In this document: positions 1 to 8,305 of the stretch, piece by piece | Layout of the letters: every line of letters begins with the position of its first letter | Numbering within the stretch: the stretch's first letter is position 1 | DNA from: CAZKTS01 sp964555735 | GTDB lineage: Bacteria > Actinomycetota > Acidimicrobiia > IMCC26256 > PALSA-555 | NCBI GenBank assembly: GCA_964555735.1 | Contig: CAZKTS010000288.1 | Location: 19,346-83,345 of the forward strand | DNA: 64,000 nt | Direction of reading: 5' to 3' | Notes under the pieces: generated by a model | Told to the model about the DNA's origin: nothing | The model's database searches: none | Seen by the model: only the letters and a program-made list of their open reading frames with translations | Position numbers and translations under genes: made by a program

Positions 1-85
1 GCGGTGCGTGCAGGAGGTGCGGTGGTGGCCGCGCCATGGGGCGGTGTGGCTGTGGATCCACGGCGCGGCCGGCGCCCTGAGCTAA
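1..85 (+). other. possible 3' end of an upstream gene
   Basis: The window opens inside coding-like GC-rich sequence. One frame reads to a TAA at 83-85 and ends ...WLWIHGAAGALS. A second frame stops at 78-80, and a third runs on to 255 through repeat sequence. Which frame is real cannot be decided without the upstream sequence. Confidence 0.25.
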
Positions 86-190
86 GGCGCCTAATCGCCG
101 CCCTACGGCGCCCGGAGCCGCCAGGGCACCCTAGCCCCCATCCGGGGCCGCCGGACGCGCCCACGGGGCGATTAGGCGCCCTGGCGGGTT
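86..190. repeat. dispersed GC-rich repeat, copy 1
   Basis: This segment holds the two hallmarks of the dispersed repeat family: a CACCCTAGCCCC block and a GCGCCCACGGGGCG block, both next to TAATCGCC/GGCGATTA half-palindromes. It fills the gap before the gene at 240. Other copies lie near 6.5, 22.3-22.5, 34.6, 47.6, 49.2, 55.3 and 60.7 kb. Confidence 0.7.
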
Positions 191-210
191 GCGCGGCGGT
201 GGTCGGCGCA

Positions 211-218
211 GATAGGCT
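211..218 (+). promoter_or_regulatory. class A promoter-like motif GATAGGCT
   Basis: GATAGGCT is the same -10-like string found just before the genes at 6609, 11288, 12218 and 62489. Here it lies 21 bases before the ATG at 240, and a CAGGAG Shine-Dalgarno-like string intervenes. If active, this transcript would have a short leader. Confidence 0.45.
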
Positions 219-239
219 AGGGGTCAGGAGACTGAGCCG

Positions 240-632
240 ATGCGAAAGATTCTGATCGCGATGCCCGAAGAGCTTCCGCCCGAGCTGGCGACCGACCCGG
301 ACGTGCTGGTGGTCAGCCCGGAGATGATCCCGCCCGAGGTGATGGCGATGCTCGACGAGGCGACCAACGGCGCGCTGAGCGGATCGGGGGCGCTGGAGGC
401 GTGGGCGGGCGAGGAGGAGCGCGAGCACGGCATGGCCGGGCTCGACGACGACGGCGCCGAGGAGTCGGCGCAGCGCGGCGGCAAGGGCGACGACGAGGAC
501 GAGGAGAAGTCGGCCGAGGGCGACGACGAGGACGAGGAGAGCGAGAAGAAATCGGCCGAGGGCCGTCGCTCGGCGCGGCAGGCGGTTCGCCGCTCGCCGC
601 TGCAGATCTGGGCGCGGCGCTCGCTTGGCTGA
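240..632 (+). CDS. acidic low-complexity protein, structural region
   Basis: This 130-residue protein is not recognised. Residues 1-60 look folded (MRKILIAMPEELPPELATD). Residues 60-105 are made of Asp/Glu-rich repeats of the form GDDEDEEKSAE, and the end is basic. CAGGAG lies before the ATG. It sits just upstream of the LysM tail gene, so a role in virion assembly is possible, but the sequence itself assigns none. Confidence 0.7.
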   Translation: MRKILIAMPEELPPELATDPDVLVVSPEMIPPEVMAMLDEATNGALSGSGALEAWAGEEEREHGMAGLDDDGAEESAQRGGKGDDEDEEKSAEGDDEDEESEKKSAEGRRSARQAVRRSPLQIWARRSLG

Positions 633-659
633 CGCGCGCGCCCGTGAACCGGGGGGCGC

Positions 660-1994
660 GTGTCGAGTGAAGTCTCCATCCGCGAGCTGACCGGCGCGCG
701 TCGCGAGCTACGGCTGCGCGGCGCCGGTCTGCCGTTGAGGGGCCAGGCCGACTGGGGCAGCCATCAGCGGGTGGTGACGACGTGGCCGGCGGGCAACGGG
801 GCGCGAGCGACGCAGCACGTCCTTGGGCCGATCGAGGCGCCAACCAAGCTGACCGGCGAGTGGAACACGACGCGGCTGCTATCGCAGCCGTGCGGGTTCG
901 TGGACGGTGACGGGCCGGAGCGCAAAGTGGTCATCGCGCACGACCTCGCGCTCTTGCTCGAAGACATCGTGCGCAGCGGGTCGCTGTTGCGCGTGACGTG
1001 GATCACGCAGCTGAACGACGTATCCGGGCCGCGTGAGGTGCTGCGCGAGGGGCGCGCGCTCGACTTCTCGATCCAGCCGGACACGATCGACGACATCGTC
1101 TGGTCCGTCTCGTTCGAGTGGGTGAGCCGCGGCGACCGGCAGCAGCGCGCGGTGAGCTTCGAGACGAACGAAGCGGAGTCGGCGCTCTTCGACATCAACC
1201 AGGCGGCCTTCTCGGTCGCGGATGCGTTGGAGGGCGCGAAGCTGGCCACGGCGAACCGCCTGATCCCGAAGGGGGCGCAGCCGCTGACGATCGGGCAGTT
1301 CGAGCAGCTCGCCAACGCACCCTCGACGGTGTTTCGCAGCTTCGCGCAGGCCGCGAATCTGATCGGCAACCGCGCCAAGCGCATCGGCGATCTGGTGCAG
1401 TCGGTGAGGACGGCGCCTTACGAGGTGTTGACCCAAGCGCTCGACGTGGCGCGCAACGCGCAGGCGGTCGCGAATCAGTTTGTGGACGCGATGACGTCGA
1501 CTCCGCCCGAGGAGATGACGTTCAACACGAGCCTGAGCAGCGTGACGCGCGCGGCGAGCTACTTCGGCGACGGGACGAAGCAGGCGCAATACATGGCGCG
1601 GCAGTCGACGGCGGCGCAGCAGCGGCTGCGCGCGCAGCAGCAGGCGGCGCTTGCTGGTGGTGAGCAAGGCAAGGCGTCTTCGCCGCTGCAGACTGGCCCG
1701 GGCAAGGGCGACTTGCAGTTCTATCTGACGCGGCCTGGTGACACGCTGATCGGGCTCGCGCTGAAGTTCTACGGCACCGAAGCCGGGGCGATCGACATCG
1801 CGACGGCGAACGCGCTGCGCTTGACGACGGCGGTGGTACCGCCGCGGATGACGCTGCTGATCCCGCCGCTGTCGACCACTAGCGCGGCGCAGACGGCGCC
1901 GAGCAATCTGCCGTTCAGCGTGGCGCCGGCGACGAACCCGGCGATCGATGGACAGGTGTCGCCGGTGGTGCAGCAGCCGGGGCTCTTCCCGTGA
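660..1994 (+). CDS. LysM-domain tail/baseplate protein
   Basis: This 444-residue protein carries a LysM motif at about residues 351-403 (YLTRPGDTLIGLALKFYGTE, followed by a Pro-rich exit). Such C-terminal LysM domains are typical of the tail-tube or baseplate-hub connector in contractile phages, where they contact partner proteins or peptidoglycan. The N-terminal 150 residues look beta-rich. The start is a GTG behind a G-rich string. Its stop overlaps the GTG of the gpD-like gene, so the two are probably translationally coupled. The family is clear, but the exact position in the baseplate is inferred. Confidence 0.85.
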   Translation: MSSEVSIRELTGARRELRLRGAGLPLRGQADWGSHQRVVTTWPAGNGARATQHVLGPIEAPTKLTGEWNTTRLLSQPCGFVDGDGPERKVVIAHDLALLLEDIVRSGSLLRVTWITQLNDVSGPREVLREGRALDFSIQPDTIDDIVWSVSFEWVSRGDRQQRAVSFETNEAESALFDINQAAFSVADALEGAKLATANRLIPKGAQPLTIGQFEQLANAPSTVFRSFAQAANLIGNRAKRIGDLVQSVRTAPYEVLTQALDVARNAQAVANQFVDAMTSTPPEEMTFNTSLSSVTRAASYFGDGTKQAQYMARQSTAAQQRLRAQQQAALAGGEQGKASSPLQTGPGKGDLQFYLTRPGDTLIGLALKFYGTEAGAIDIATANALRLTTAVVPPRMTLLIPPLSTTSAAQTAPSNLPFSVAPATNPAIDGQVSPVVQQPGLFP

Positions 1995-3757
1995 TCGACG
2001 AATACCCCGAGCAGGGGTACTACCCTGGCGCGCTCGTACGACTTGCGATCCGGTTCGACGACCCGAAGCGCAAGCGGTTCAATCGCCAGTTTCCGCGCTA
2101 TCCGGCCACGGCGCTCAAGCGCAAGATCCCGCGCGTGCTCGACATCGTGCAGGACGGCGCCGATCTGGTGCTCGTACCGCGCGGCTCGAAGGACTTGGCG
2201 GTGTCGCCGCAACGGCAGGCGGTGAGCGATGACCAGCTGACACAGGTGATCGACGGCGTGATCCCGCTGAATGCGACGCTGTCGCTGAACGGCCTGCGGA
2301 CGGCGAGCACGCTGTCGCTTGAGATCCCGTATGCCGATCTGCCGGTAGAGCCGCGCATGGTGCGCGGCGTCGGCGTGGAGTTCTACCTCGGGACGCTGAC
2401 GGCCGAGGAGTTCCGGCGCGGCATCAGTGGCGGCCTGCGCGCGGGTACGAACGGGCAATTTGTGCCGCTCAATTCGATCCCATATGACTACGTCGACGGC
2501 TTCGGCCGGAAGCGGACAAATCTACGCTTCGAGGGCTGGGTCGATGCGTGGGAGGCGTCGTGGAGCAGCGACGGGCAGCCCACGGTCAAGCTGGAGTGTC
2601 GCGACAACACGACGCTCTTGATCGATACGGAAGCGCCGCAGCAGCTGACGATCGATCCCAAGCTGCCGGTCACCCGCGCGTTTGCGGACTACCTTGCGGC
2701 GTTCCCGCAGTTCTTCGGGCTGCGCGTGCGCTACTACCCCGACGGGGCCGAGGTGCCGATCTATCGCAAGGCGCTGCAAAAGAGCGCGTTTAACCCGCGC
2801 CTGGGGCCGATGGCGACCGGCGAGAAGATGAGCATCTGGGACTACTTCACCGATGTTGCCGGAGCGATCGGCCACACGGTGCGATTCGACGGGCGCGCGA
2901 TCATCGTGCAGCGACCTCGCACGTACTACGGCGGGCAGTACCCGCCGCGCCCCGACGATCCGTTCCAGGGGCGGCTCTTGCCAAGCGGCCGCGCGCTGCC
3001 GTTTCGGCTGTTCGTGTACGGGCGAAACATCCTCGACTATTCGGTCAAGCGAAACTTCACGACGGCGGGCCCGACGACGATCGAAGTGCGGTGCTACTCG
3101 AACACGAAGAAGCGAACGCTGGTCGTCCGCTACCCGCTGAAGAAGGACCGACTGGAGCGCGGCCTACCTGGGAGTTTGCTACCCGATGAGAAGCTCGTGG
3201 TGTTTCGCCTGAGCGGCATCGGCGATGACAAGACCTTGAAGATCGTCGCGCAGCAGATTTACGAGCAGCTGGGGCGCAACGAGCTGGAGGTCATGATTCA
3301 TACGAAGAACCTCGGCTCGTTCGGCGGCAGCACCCTCGACCCCGACCTACTCGATTGCAAGCCTGGCGACACGGTGCAGCTGGAGATCAGCGACGATCCG
3401 ACCACGGCCGAGGGCAACACGACCAGCGCGATCGAGCGCGAGGGGACGGTGGCGACGCGCGCGGCGGCATTCGTGCGCGAGCTGGGCTACAGCGACGACT
3501 TCGCCCGGGCGTACGGGCGTGCGAAAGAGGCGGCGCGGCACCAGCAATCGTTTTACCGCGTGAAGCGCATGGAGTATCGGTGGTCGATGGATCAAGGGAT
3601 CGATGTGGTCGTGACCGGGATCAACTACCTGGAGGTCCGTGGCGATGAGCTGCCGGAGGGTGAGGTGCAGCTGAGCGCGGAGGATGTGCGGGCGCAGCAG
3701 GCGCAGCGCGCGAGAGAGTTCCCGATCGCGTCGCACGGGCGCCGGCTGGGTGGGTGA
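1991..3757 (+). CDS. baseplate hub, late-control gpD-like
   Basis: This 588-residue protein lies between the LysM gene and the spike gene, the usual place for the gpD/gp27-type hub. The stretch FEGWVDAWEASWSSDGQPTV, followed by KLECRDNTT near residue 200, resembles the hub beta-barrel domain of late-control D proteins. The hub joins tail tube to spike. The GTG start overlaps the previous stop, and its own stop overlaps the next start. The call rests on similarity by eye plus gene order. Confidence 0.75.
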   Translation: MIDEYPEQGYYPGALVRLAIRFDDPKRKRFNRQFPRYPATALKRKIPRVLDIVQDGADLVLVPRGSKDLAVSPQRQAVSDDQLTQVIDGVIPLNATLSLNGLRTASTLSLEIPYADLPVEPRMVRGVGVEFYLGTLTAEEFRRGISGGLRAGTNGQFVPLNSIPYDYVDGFGRKRTNLRFEGWVDAWEASWSSDGQPTVKLECRDNTTLLIDTEAPQQLTIDPKLPVTRAFADYLAAFPQFFGLRVRYYPDGAEVPIYRKALQKSAFNPRLGPMATGEKMSIWDYFTDVAGAIGHTVRFDGRAIIVQRPRTYYGGQYPPRPDDPFQGRLLPSGRALPFRLFVYGRNILDYSVKRNFTTAGPTTIEVRCYSNTKKRTLVVRYPLKKDRLERGLPGSLLPDEKLVVFRLSGIGDDKTLKIVAQQIYEQLGRNELEVMIHTKNLGSFGGSTLDPDLLDCKPGDTVQLEISDDPTTAEGNTTSAIEREGTVATRAAAFVRELGYSDDFARAYGRAKEAARHQQSFYRVKRMEYRWSMDQGIDVVVTGINYLEVRGDELPEGEVQLSAEDVRAQQAQRAREFPIASHGRRLGG

Positions 3758-4818
3758 TGGCTGGGCGCAGCACTGACCAGAGCACGATGGCGCAGGCGTT
3801 CGCCGGGCCCGGGATGGACACTCGGATCTGGGCGTCGTGGGCGACGGTGGACGCGCCCGATGAGACGGGCGAGCAGGCGGTGGTCTTCGACCAGGAGGAC
3901 GGCCAAATCTATGTGGCGTGCACGCTGCAGCCGTCGATGATCCCGGTCAATGCGCGGGTGGGGATGCTGTTCGCGGGTGCAGGTGAGGCGGCGTGGTTTC
4001 CGCTGCTCGCGGGCGACGAAGTGTTCGTGATCTTGCCCGAGGGCGACCCGCGCGCGGGTGCGCTGATCGTGAGCCGCGCAAACAACGCCTACGATCCGTT
4101 TCCGTTCGACTCGGTCGCGGGCGTGGATCCGACGATGAATAGCCTGGCGGTGCTGCGCACGCGCCCGGCGGTCACGATCGAGAGTGGCGCGACGGTGATG
4201 CTGCGCAGCGCGGCGGCCGGCGCGTTCTTTCGGCTGGACGCGAAGGGTGGCATCACATCGCGCGATGGGTCGACGGGTGTGCTGCAGCAGAGCGCGGATC
4301 TGTGGGGCTATCAGTCGGGGCCTGGCGATGCGTTCCACCAGTTCGATCTGAATGCGCAGCGGTACAGCTGGCAGATCGGCTCGGCCAACGCGACCTTCTG
4401 CGGCGATGGCGCCGACGTCGCGACGCAGGGCCGCTCGATCGTGAAGCTGCCGGGGCCGTGCACGCTGGCGATGGGCGGGCTCGATCAAAACAACGCGGTG
4501 GAGCACGCGGCGAGCACGGAGTCGGTGGTCAATCTGCTGGTGCAGGTGCTGGCGCTAGTGGGCGCCAACATCGCGGTGGCCAACCCGGGGCCGCTGACGG
4601 GCGCGGCGCTGGCACCGCTGCTCAACGCGCTGACCACGCCGACGGTGCAGGCGGCGATCGTGGCGGCGATTCAGGCGGCGGCGGTGCAACCGCAGGCGTC
4701 GAGCATCGCGGCGGCGCTGTTCGCGGCGCTGGCGACGCCGACGGCGAAGCCCGCGGGCGTGCCGGGGTTCGGGCAGCTGCAGCCGGGGCTAGGTTCGCAG
4801 GGGCTGGTGATCGGGTAG
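3754..4818 (+). CDS. baseplate spike protein, gpV-like
   Basis: This 354-residue protein starts at GTG 3754 or ATG 3757. The N-terminal 110 residues (ending GDEVFVILPEGDPRAGALIV) match the OB-fold platform of gpV/gp45-type spikes. The middle holds short beta-helix-like repeats that could form the piercing needle. The C-terminal 100 residues are Ala/Pro-rich and look disordered. The product would sit at the tip of the tail and breach the cell envelope. Confidence 0.75.
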   Translation: MMAGRSTDQSTMAQAFAGPGMDTRIWASWATVDAPDETGEQAVVFDQEDGQIYVACTLQPSMIPVNARVGMLFAGAGEAAWFPLLAGDEVFVILPEGDPRAGALIVSRANNAYDPFPFDSVAGVDPTMNSLAVLRTRPAVTIESGATVMLRSAAAGAFFRLDAKGGITSRDGSTGVLQQSADLWGYQSGPGDAFHQFDLNAQRYSWQIGSANATFCGDGADVATQGRSIVKLPGPCTLAMGGLDQNNAVEHAASTESVVNLLVQVLALVGANIAVANPGPLTGAALAPLLNALTTPTVQAAIVAAIQAAAVQPQASSIAAALFAALATPTAKPAGVPGFGQLQPGLGSQGLVIG

Positions 4819-4821
4819 GCT
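4816..4821 (+). promoter_or_regulatory. class A -10-like element TAGGCT, leaderless geometry
   Basis: TAGGCT overlaps the TAG stop of the spike gene and ends exactly 6 bases before ATG 4828. This is the same spacing as at 11288 and 62489. It favours ATG 4828 over ATG 4822, which abuts the element. Confidence 0.5.
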
Positions 4822-4827
4822 ATGGCG

Positions 4828-6162
4828 ATGGCCATGGCGAGTGCGCGAGAGTTGGCGGCGGCGTGTCAGGCGGTGCCGTGCACGGCGGTTCCTGTGCGGC
4901 TCGCGGACGGGCGCGTGGTGGAGTTCTGGGCGATGAACGACGCGGCCAAGGTCGCGGGCGTGCGGGCGATGGTATCGGCCAACCTCGCGCAGCAGGCGGC
5001 CGACCTGTGCGGGATGATGTTGCCGACGGCGCGCATGGTCGATCTGATCGTGGACGCGGCCACGATGCTGGTGGACCCGATGCCGATGCCGATCAGCGCG
5101 ACGCCGGAGGCGGCGGTCACTCATTCGCGCCGAGTGGATACGGCGGTCGGCGCGGCGCGCGGGCTCCTGAGCAACGTGGGCAAGTGGTGGGTGATCGATA
5201 ACAAGCTGTCGATCGCGCACGGCCGGGCGATGAACTACGGGTGGCACGTCCGCGCGAACCCTTGGCGCGGGATCGCGACTCACCCGGCGGTCAGCGGGTC
5301 ATGGCGTGTGATCCAGCCGGCGGCGACGGCGCACAACGGCCTGCACTACGACTACTCGCAGACGCTGCGGCTGGTGCGGCGCGAGTGCACGCTGGACGGA
5401 GAGCCGGCGGACCTCGCGCAGCTGCTGGCGGATCCGACCTGCGCGGCGGCGCTCACGACGTGCGGCCCGATGGTGATCACGCGCCAGCCGGGGGTGGAGC
5501 CTCCCGGGGTGGTGGTGCTGCCCGAGGTGGTGATCACGGCGAGCCCGCCGAAGCCGGTGGCGCCGAAGCCGATGGTGGCGGCGGTGGCGGCCGCGCGGGC
5601 GGCGATGGGCGACTTCGAGGACATCCGCTTCGTGCCGACGCGGCAGCGCACGGCGGCGCAGCGCCGGCCGGACCAGATCCGGTGGATCGTGCTGCACACG
5701 GCCGAGACGGGCGAGGTGCCCAACGCGGCGGAGAACCTCGCGGCGTGGGTGGCGGGGCCGCAGGCGCCGCAAGCGAGCTGGCACTTTGCGGTCGACTGCG
5801 ACTCGATCGTGCAGAGCGTGCGGCTGTGTGATGTGGCGTGGCACGCGCCGGGCGCGAACCGAGATGGCATCGGGATCGAGCAGGCGGGGCGCGCAGCGCA
5901 GGGCGGCGTGCAGTGGGAGGACGACTACTCGACGCGGATGCTGGAGCGCACGGCGCAGCTGGTGGCGCGGCTGTGCCGGCTGACGGGGATCCCGGTGGTG
6001 CGGCTCGGGCCTAGCGATCTGGTGCGTGCGGGGACGCGCGGGGTGTGCGGGCATCACGACGTGACGCTGGCGTTCATGAAGTCGACGCACACCGATCCGG
6101 GCGCGGCGTATCCGTGGGATCGAGTGCTCGGGCGGGTGCGTGATCTGCTGGCGGGTGGGTGA
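4828..6162 (+). CDS. tail-associated N-acetylmuramoyl-L-alanine amidase (Amidase_2)
   Basis: This 444-residue protein has an Amidase_2/PGRP-type domain at about residues 280-440. Likely zinc ligands are the His in IVLHTAE near residue 289, the His of CGHHDV near 406 and the Asp or preceding residues of HTDPG near 421. The family cleaves the bond between MurNAc and L-Ala in peptidoglycan. The first 230 residues are a separate domain of unknown function with a Pro-rich linker (SPPKPVAPKP). Its place after the spike suggests use during DNA entry, though it could also serve lysis. Confidence 0.88.
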   Translation: MAMASARELAAACQAVPCTAVPVRLADGRVVEFWAMNDAAKVAGVRAMVSANLAQQAADLCGMMLPTARMVDLIVDAATMLVDPMPMPISATPEAAVTHSRRVDTAVGAARGLLSNVGKWWVIDNKLSIAHGRAMNYGWHVRANPWRGIATHPAVSGSWRVIQPAATAHNGLHYDYSQTLRLVRRECTLDGEPADLAQLLADPTCAAALTTCGPMVITRQPGVEPPGVVVLPEVVITASPPKPVAPKPMVAAVAAARAAMGDFEDIRFVPTRQRTAAQRRPDQIRWIVLHTAETGEVPNAAENLAAWVAGPQAPQASWHFAVDCDSIVQSVRLCDVAWHAPGANRDGIGIEQAGRAAQGGVQWEDDYSTRMLERTAQLVARLCRLTGIPVVRLGPSDLVRAGTRGVCGHHDVTLAFMKSTHTDPGAAYPWDRVLGRVRDLLAGG

Positions 6163-6467
6163 TGGCCGGAGTACCGCCGCCGCCCGATCTGCCACCGCCC
6201 GCGCCTGGCAGCTCGCCACTAGTCAGCGCGGAGGCGTCGTTCCCGCCATCGCCGAGCGCCGCGGACATCTGCGGCTTCAAGATCCCGCCGATCTTCGTGT
6301 TCAACATCTCGATCAACATTCCGTTTCCGTCGTTCGCGCTGCCGAACTTCCAATTTGCGCTGTCGCTGAAGTGCGACTTGAACGACCCGATCGGCGCCGA
6401 GGTGAGTTTCGGGGGCGGGCGGTCGCCGACGGGTGACACGATGGACCCGATCGAGCAGGACTTCTAA
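6159..6467 (+). CDS. small Pro-rich baseplate-region protein
   Basis: This protein has about 102 residues and starts at GTG 6159 or ATG 6162. A Pro-rich N-terminus (GVPPPPDLPPPAPG) is followed by a hydrophobic Pro/Phe-rich stretch (KIPPIFVFNISINIPFPSF) and the motif SLKCDLNDPI. Similar short proteins occur in baseplate clusters of contractile phages. No enzymatic motif is seen. It ends just before a dispersed GC repeat. Confidence 0.75.
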   Translation: MMAGVPPPPDLPPPAPGSSPLVSAEASFPPSPSAADICGFKIPPIFVFNISINIPFPSFALPNFQFALSLKCDLNDPIGAEVSFGGGRSPTGDTMDPIEQDF

Positions 6468-6469
6468 GC

Positions 6470-6570
6470 GCCTCGCTGCCGCGCCTTTGGGCCCCGGGCA
6501 CCCTAGCCCCCACGGGGCGCCCAAAAGCGCGCCTACGGGGCGCCCACGCGGGCTCCCGGGGTGCTCCGGG
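6470..6570. repeat. dispersed GC-rich repeat, copy 2
   Basis: This intergenic copy contains CACCCTAGCCCC at about 6510 and the exact 17-base core AAAGCGCGCCTACGGGG at 6524-6540. Inverted GGGCGCC/GGCGCCC strings around the core allow a hairpin. It lies between the small Pro-rich gene and the class A promoter at 6593. Confidence 0.8.
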
Positions 6571-6592
6571 GCCGTGGGGTCACTGGGGCCCG

Positions 6593-6601
6593 TGATAGGC
6601 T
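6593..6601 (+). promoter_or_regulatory. class A extended -10 TGATAGGCT
   Basis: TGATAGGCT fits an extended -10 (TGnTAnnnT). It ends 7 bases before GTG 6609, so transcription would begin at or beside the start codon. No Shine-Dalgarno string is present between them. No convincing -35 is seen. Confidence 0.6.
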
Positions 6602-6608
6602 CCTCGGC

Positions 6609-7400
6609 GTGGCCGTCTCCATCCTGATCAACCAGCCTGGTAGTGGGGCGCCGCCGGGCGTGGCCGGCCAGGCGCGCGAAGACCTCACGACTGGATTCCC
6701 GGTGCAGCTGACGGCGATGGGCGGGCCGTTTGCGGCCTACCAGTGGTCGATCGTCGACAAGCCGGTGGACATCGTGGCCGGGGTGCAGAGTGCGGCGGTG
6801 CTGAGCGCCCCGGCGGCGGCGGTGACGTTGTATCTGCCGGCGGATCTGGAGGGCACGTCGCTGGTGCAGGTGGTGGTCGATTCGGGGTCGGGGCTCGGGG
6901 CGCTACCGGACGACATCGCACGGATCACGTTCTACTGCGGGCCCGGGCTCAATGCGTTGAACCCGGATCCGACGCGGCTGCCACGCCGTCGGATGGCATT
7001 CCGCGAGCAGACCGAGCACAACGTACCGGACGCGATTTTCCCGCTCGGGAACCCGCGCGGGTGGGCCGAGGAGTGGGAGCGGTGGTTCGCGGTGATCCAG
7101 GCGGCGGGCGCGACGTCATCGCAGGCGATGGGGCGCGTCGTGCTGCCGGCGGGTGGCCCGGCGTCGCTGCTGTCGAGCTATCAAGTGGCGGGCGTCAATC
7201 GCGTCGCGGTGGGGACCGTCGACGTGACGTTCCCGGTGCCGCTGCCGAGCGCGAGTTACGCGGTGCTGCACGCGGCTCGCGGGGTGGACGGGCAGCTGTA
7301 CGTCGACACGGAGACCGTGAACGGCTTTCGCATCTATCGGGCCGACTCGGCGGGCACGCTGATCGACGCCGACTTTTCGTTCTCTGTGGTGCTGGCGTGA
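6609..7400 (+). CDS. tail protein with Ig-like N-terminal region
   Basis: This protein has 263 residues from the leaderless GTG 6609. An upstream in-frame GTG at 6561 lies inside the GC repeat and is rejected. The N-terminal 90 residues look like an Ig/PKD-type beta-sandwich (FPVQLTAMGGPFAAYQWSIV). A middle Arg-rich stretch and a C-terminal beta domain follow. It may be a baseplate or fibre accessory protein. No catalytic motif is seen. Confidence 0.7.
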   Translation: MAVSILINQPGSGAPPGVAGQAREDLTTGFPVQLTAMGGPFAAYQWSIVDKPVDIVAGVQSAAVLSAPAAAVTLYLPADLEGTSLVQVVVDSGSGLGALPDDIARITFYCGPGLNALNPDPTRLPRRRMAFREQTEHNVPDAIFPLGNPRGWAEEWERWFAVIQAAGATSSQAMGRVVLPAGGPASLLSSYQVAGVNRVAVGTVDVTFPVPLPSASYAVLHAARGVDGQLYVDTETVNGFRIYRADSAGTLIDADFSFSVVLA

Positions 7401-8305
7401 GTGGGTGGGGCTCGGGCTACTGGGGCGCCGGGCCATGGGGCGCGGGTGGCATCGACGCGCTGCGCATGCTCGGCGCTGAGGCGGTGCGCGAGAACGTGGT
7501 CCGCGTGACGTTCAACGCTGCGCCGCTGTTCGATCGGCTGCTCGGGCCCAACGATGCTAGCGACCCGAAGCGGTTTCAGATCGTGGCGGACGTCTTGACG
7601 ATCGGGCGCGACGGCGAGCCCGCGCGGCCGGTGTTGCCGGTGCTGGTTGAGGTGGCGCCGATCGAGCTGTCGTTCGGCGCGGTGCTCGATGTGACGACGG
7701 ACCGGCCGCTCTCACCCTGGCCGACGTACTACCGGATTTCGGCGACGCAGCTCGTGGTGGCGGCGACGGGCGGGCTACTCGACCCGGCGGCGAGCAGCCG
7801 CGAGTTCCAAGGGCTGTATCGGGAGCTGCGCGTGCCGACGACGGCGATCGCGACGCCGAGTCAGGACGTGGCGAGCCCGGCGGCCGGGTTCGACGTCGTG
7901 CCGGGGCTGCCGGCGCTGACGCCGAGTGATGAGGAGCTGCAGCTCGGGACGTACGTGCCGGGCGATGATGGCGACTACGCAACCGACTCGGGGATCGCAC
8001 AGCTGCGCAAGCGGATCTTCCGGCGGTTTGTGACGGCGCCTGGTGCGTTCGCGCACTTGCCGGGATACGGGCTCGGGGTCCGGTCGTACGGCAAGCGGCT
8101 GGGGACGGCGGCGGTGCGTCAGCAGCTGGTCGCCACGGCGATGGCGCAGCTGCGCGAAGAGCCGGACGTGGTCGCGGTGAAGGTGCGCGCTGAGACGGAC
8201 GCGCGAAACCCGAGCATCACGCGGTTCTTTGTCGACGTGAAAGCGGCGGCCGCGCCCGACTGGGTGACGTTCGACTACTCGTTTGGAGGGACTGGAAATG
8301 GCTGA
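7397..8305 (+). CDS. baseplate wedge, gp25-like C-terminal domain
   Basis: This 302-residue protein starts at GTG 7397, overlapping the previous TGA. The C-terminal 120 residues (DSGIAQLRKRIFRRFVTAPG, then HLPGYGLGV and SYGKRLGTA) resemble the gp25/W-type baseplate wedge domain. The N-terminal half looks like a fibronectin- or Ig-like beta domain. The next gene, baseplate J, overlaps its 3' end, as in other contractile phages. Confidence 0.78.
   Translation: MSGWGSGYWGAGPWGAGGIDALRMLGAEAVRENVVRVTFNAAPLFDRLLGPNDASDPKRFQIVADVLTIGRDGEPARPVLPVLVEVAPIELSFGAVLDVTTDRPLSPWPTYYRISATQLVVAATGGLLDPAASSREFQGLYRELRVPTTAIATPSQDVASPAAGFDVVPGLPALTPSDEELQLGTYVPGDDGDYATDSGIAQLRKRIFRRFVTAPGAFAHLPGYGLGVRSYGKRLGTAAVRQQLVATAMAQLREEPDVVAVKVRAETDARNPSITRFFVDVKAAAAPDWVTFDYSFGGTGNG

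Noticed and set aside
4..255. Open frame of 83 codons over the first repeat
   Set aside because: It runs through the GC repeat and past the start of the real gene at 240, and its Arg/Pro content is typical of noncoding GC-rich frames.
6561..6608. Upstream GTG start for the gene at 6609
   Set aside because: It lies in repeat sequence before the promoter-like TGATAGGCT, so the transcript would start after it.
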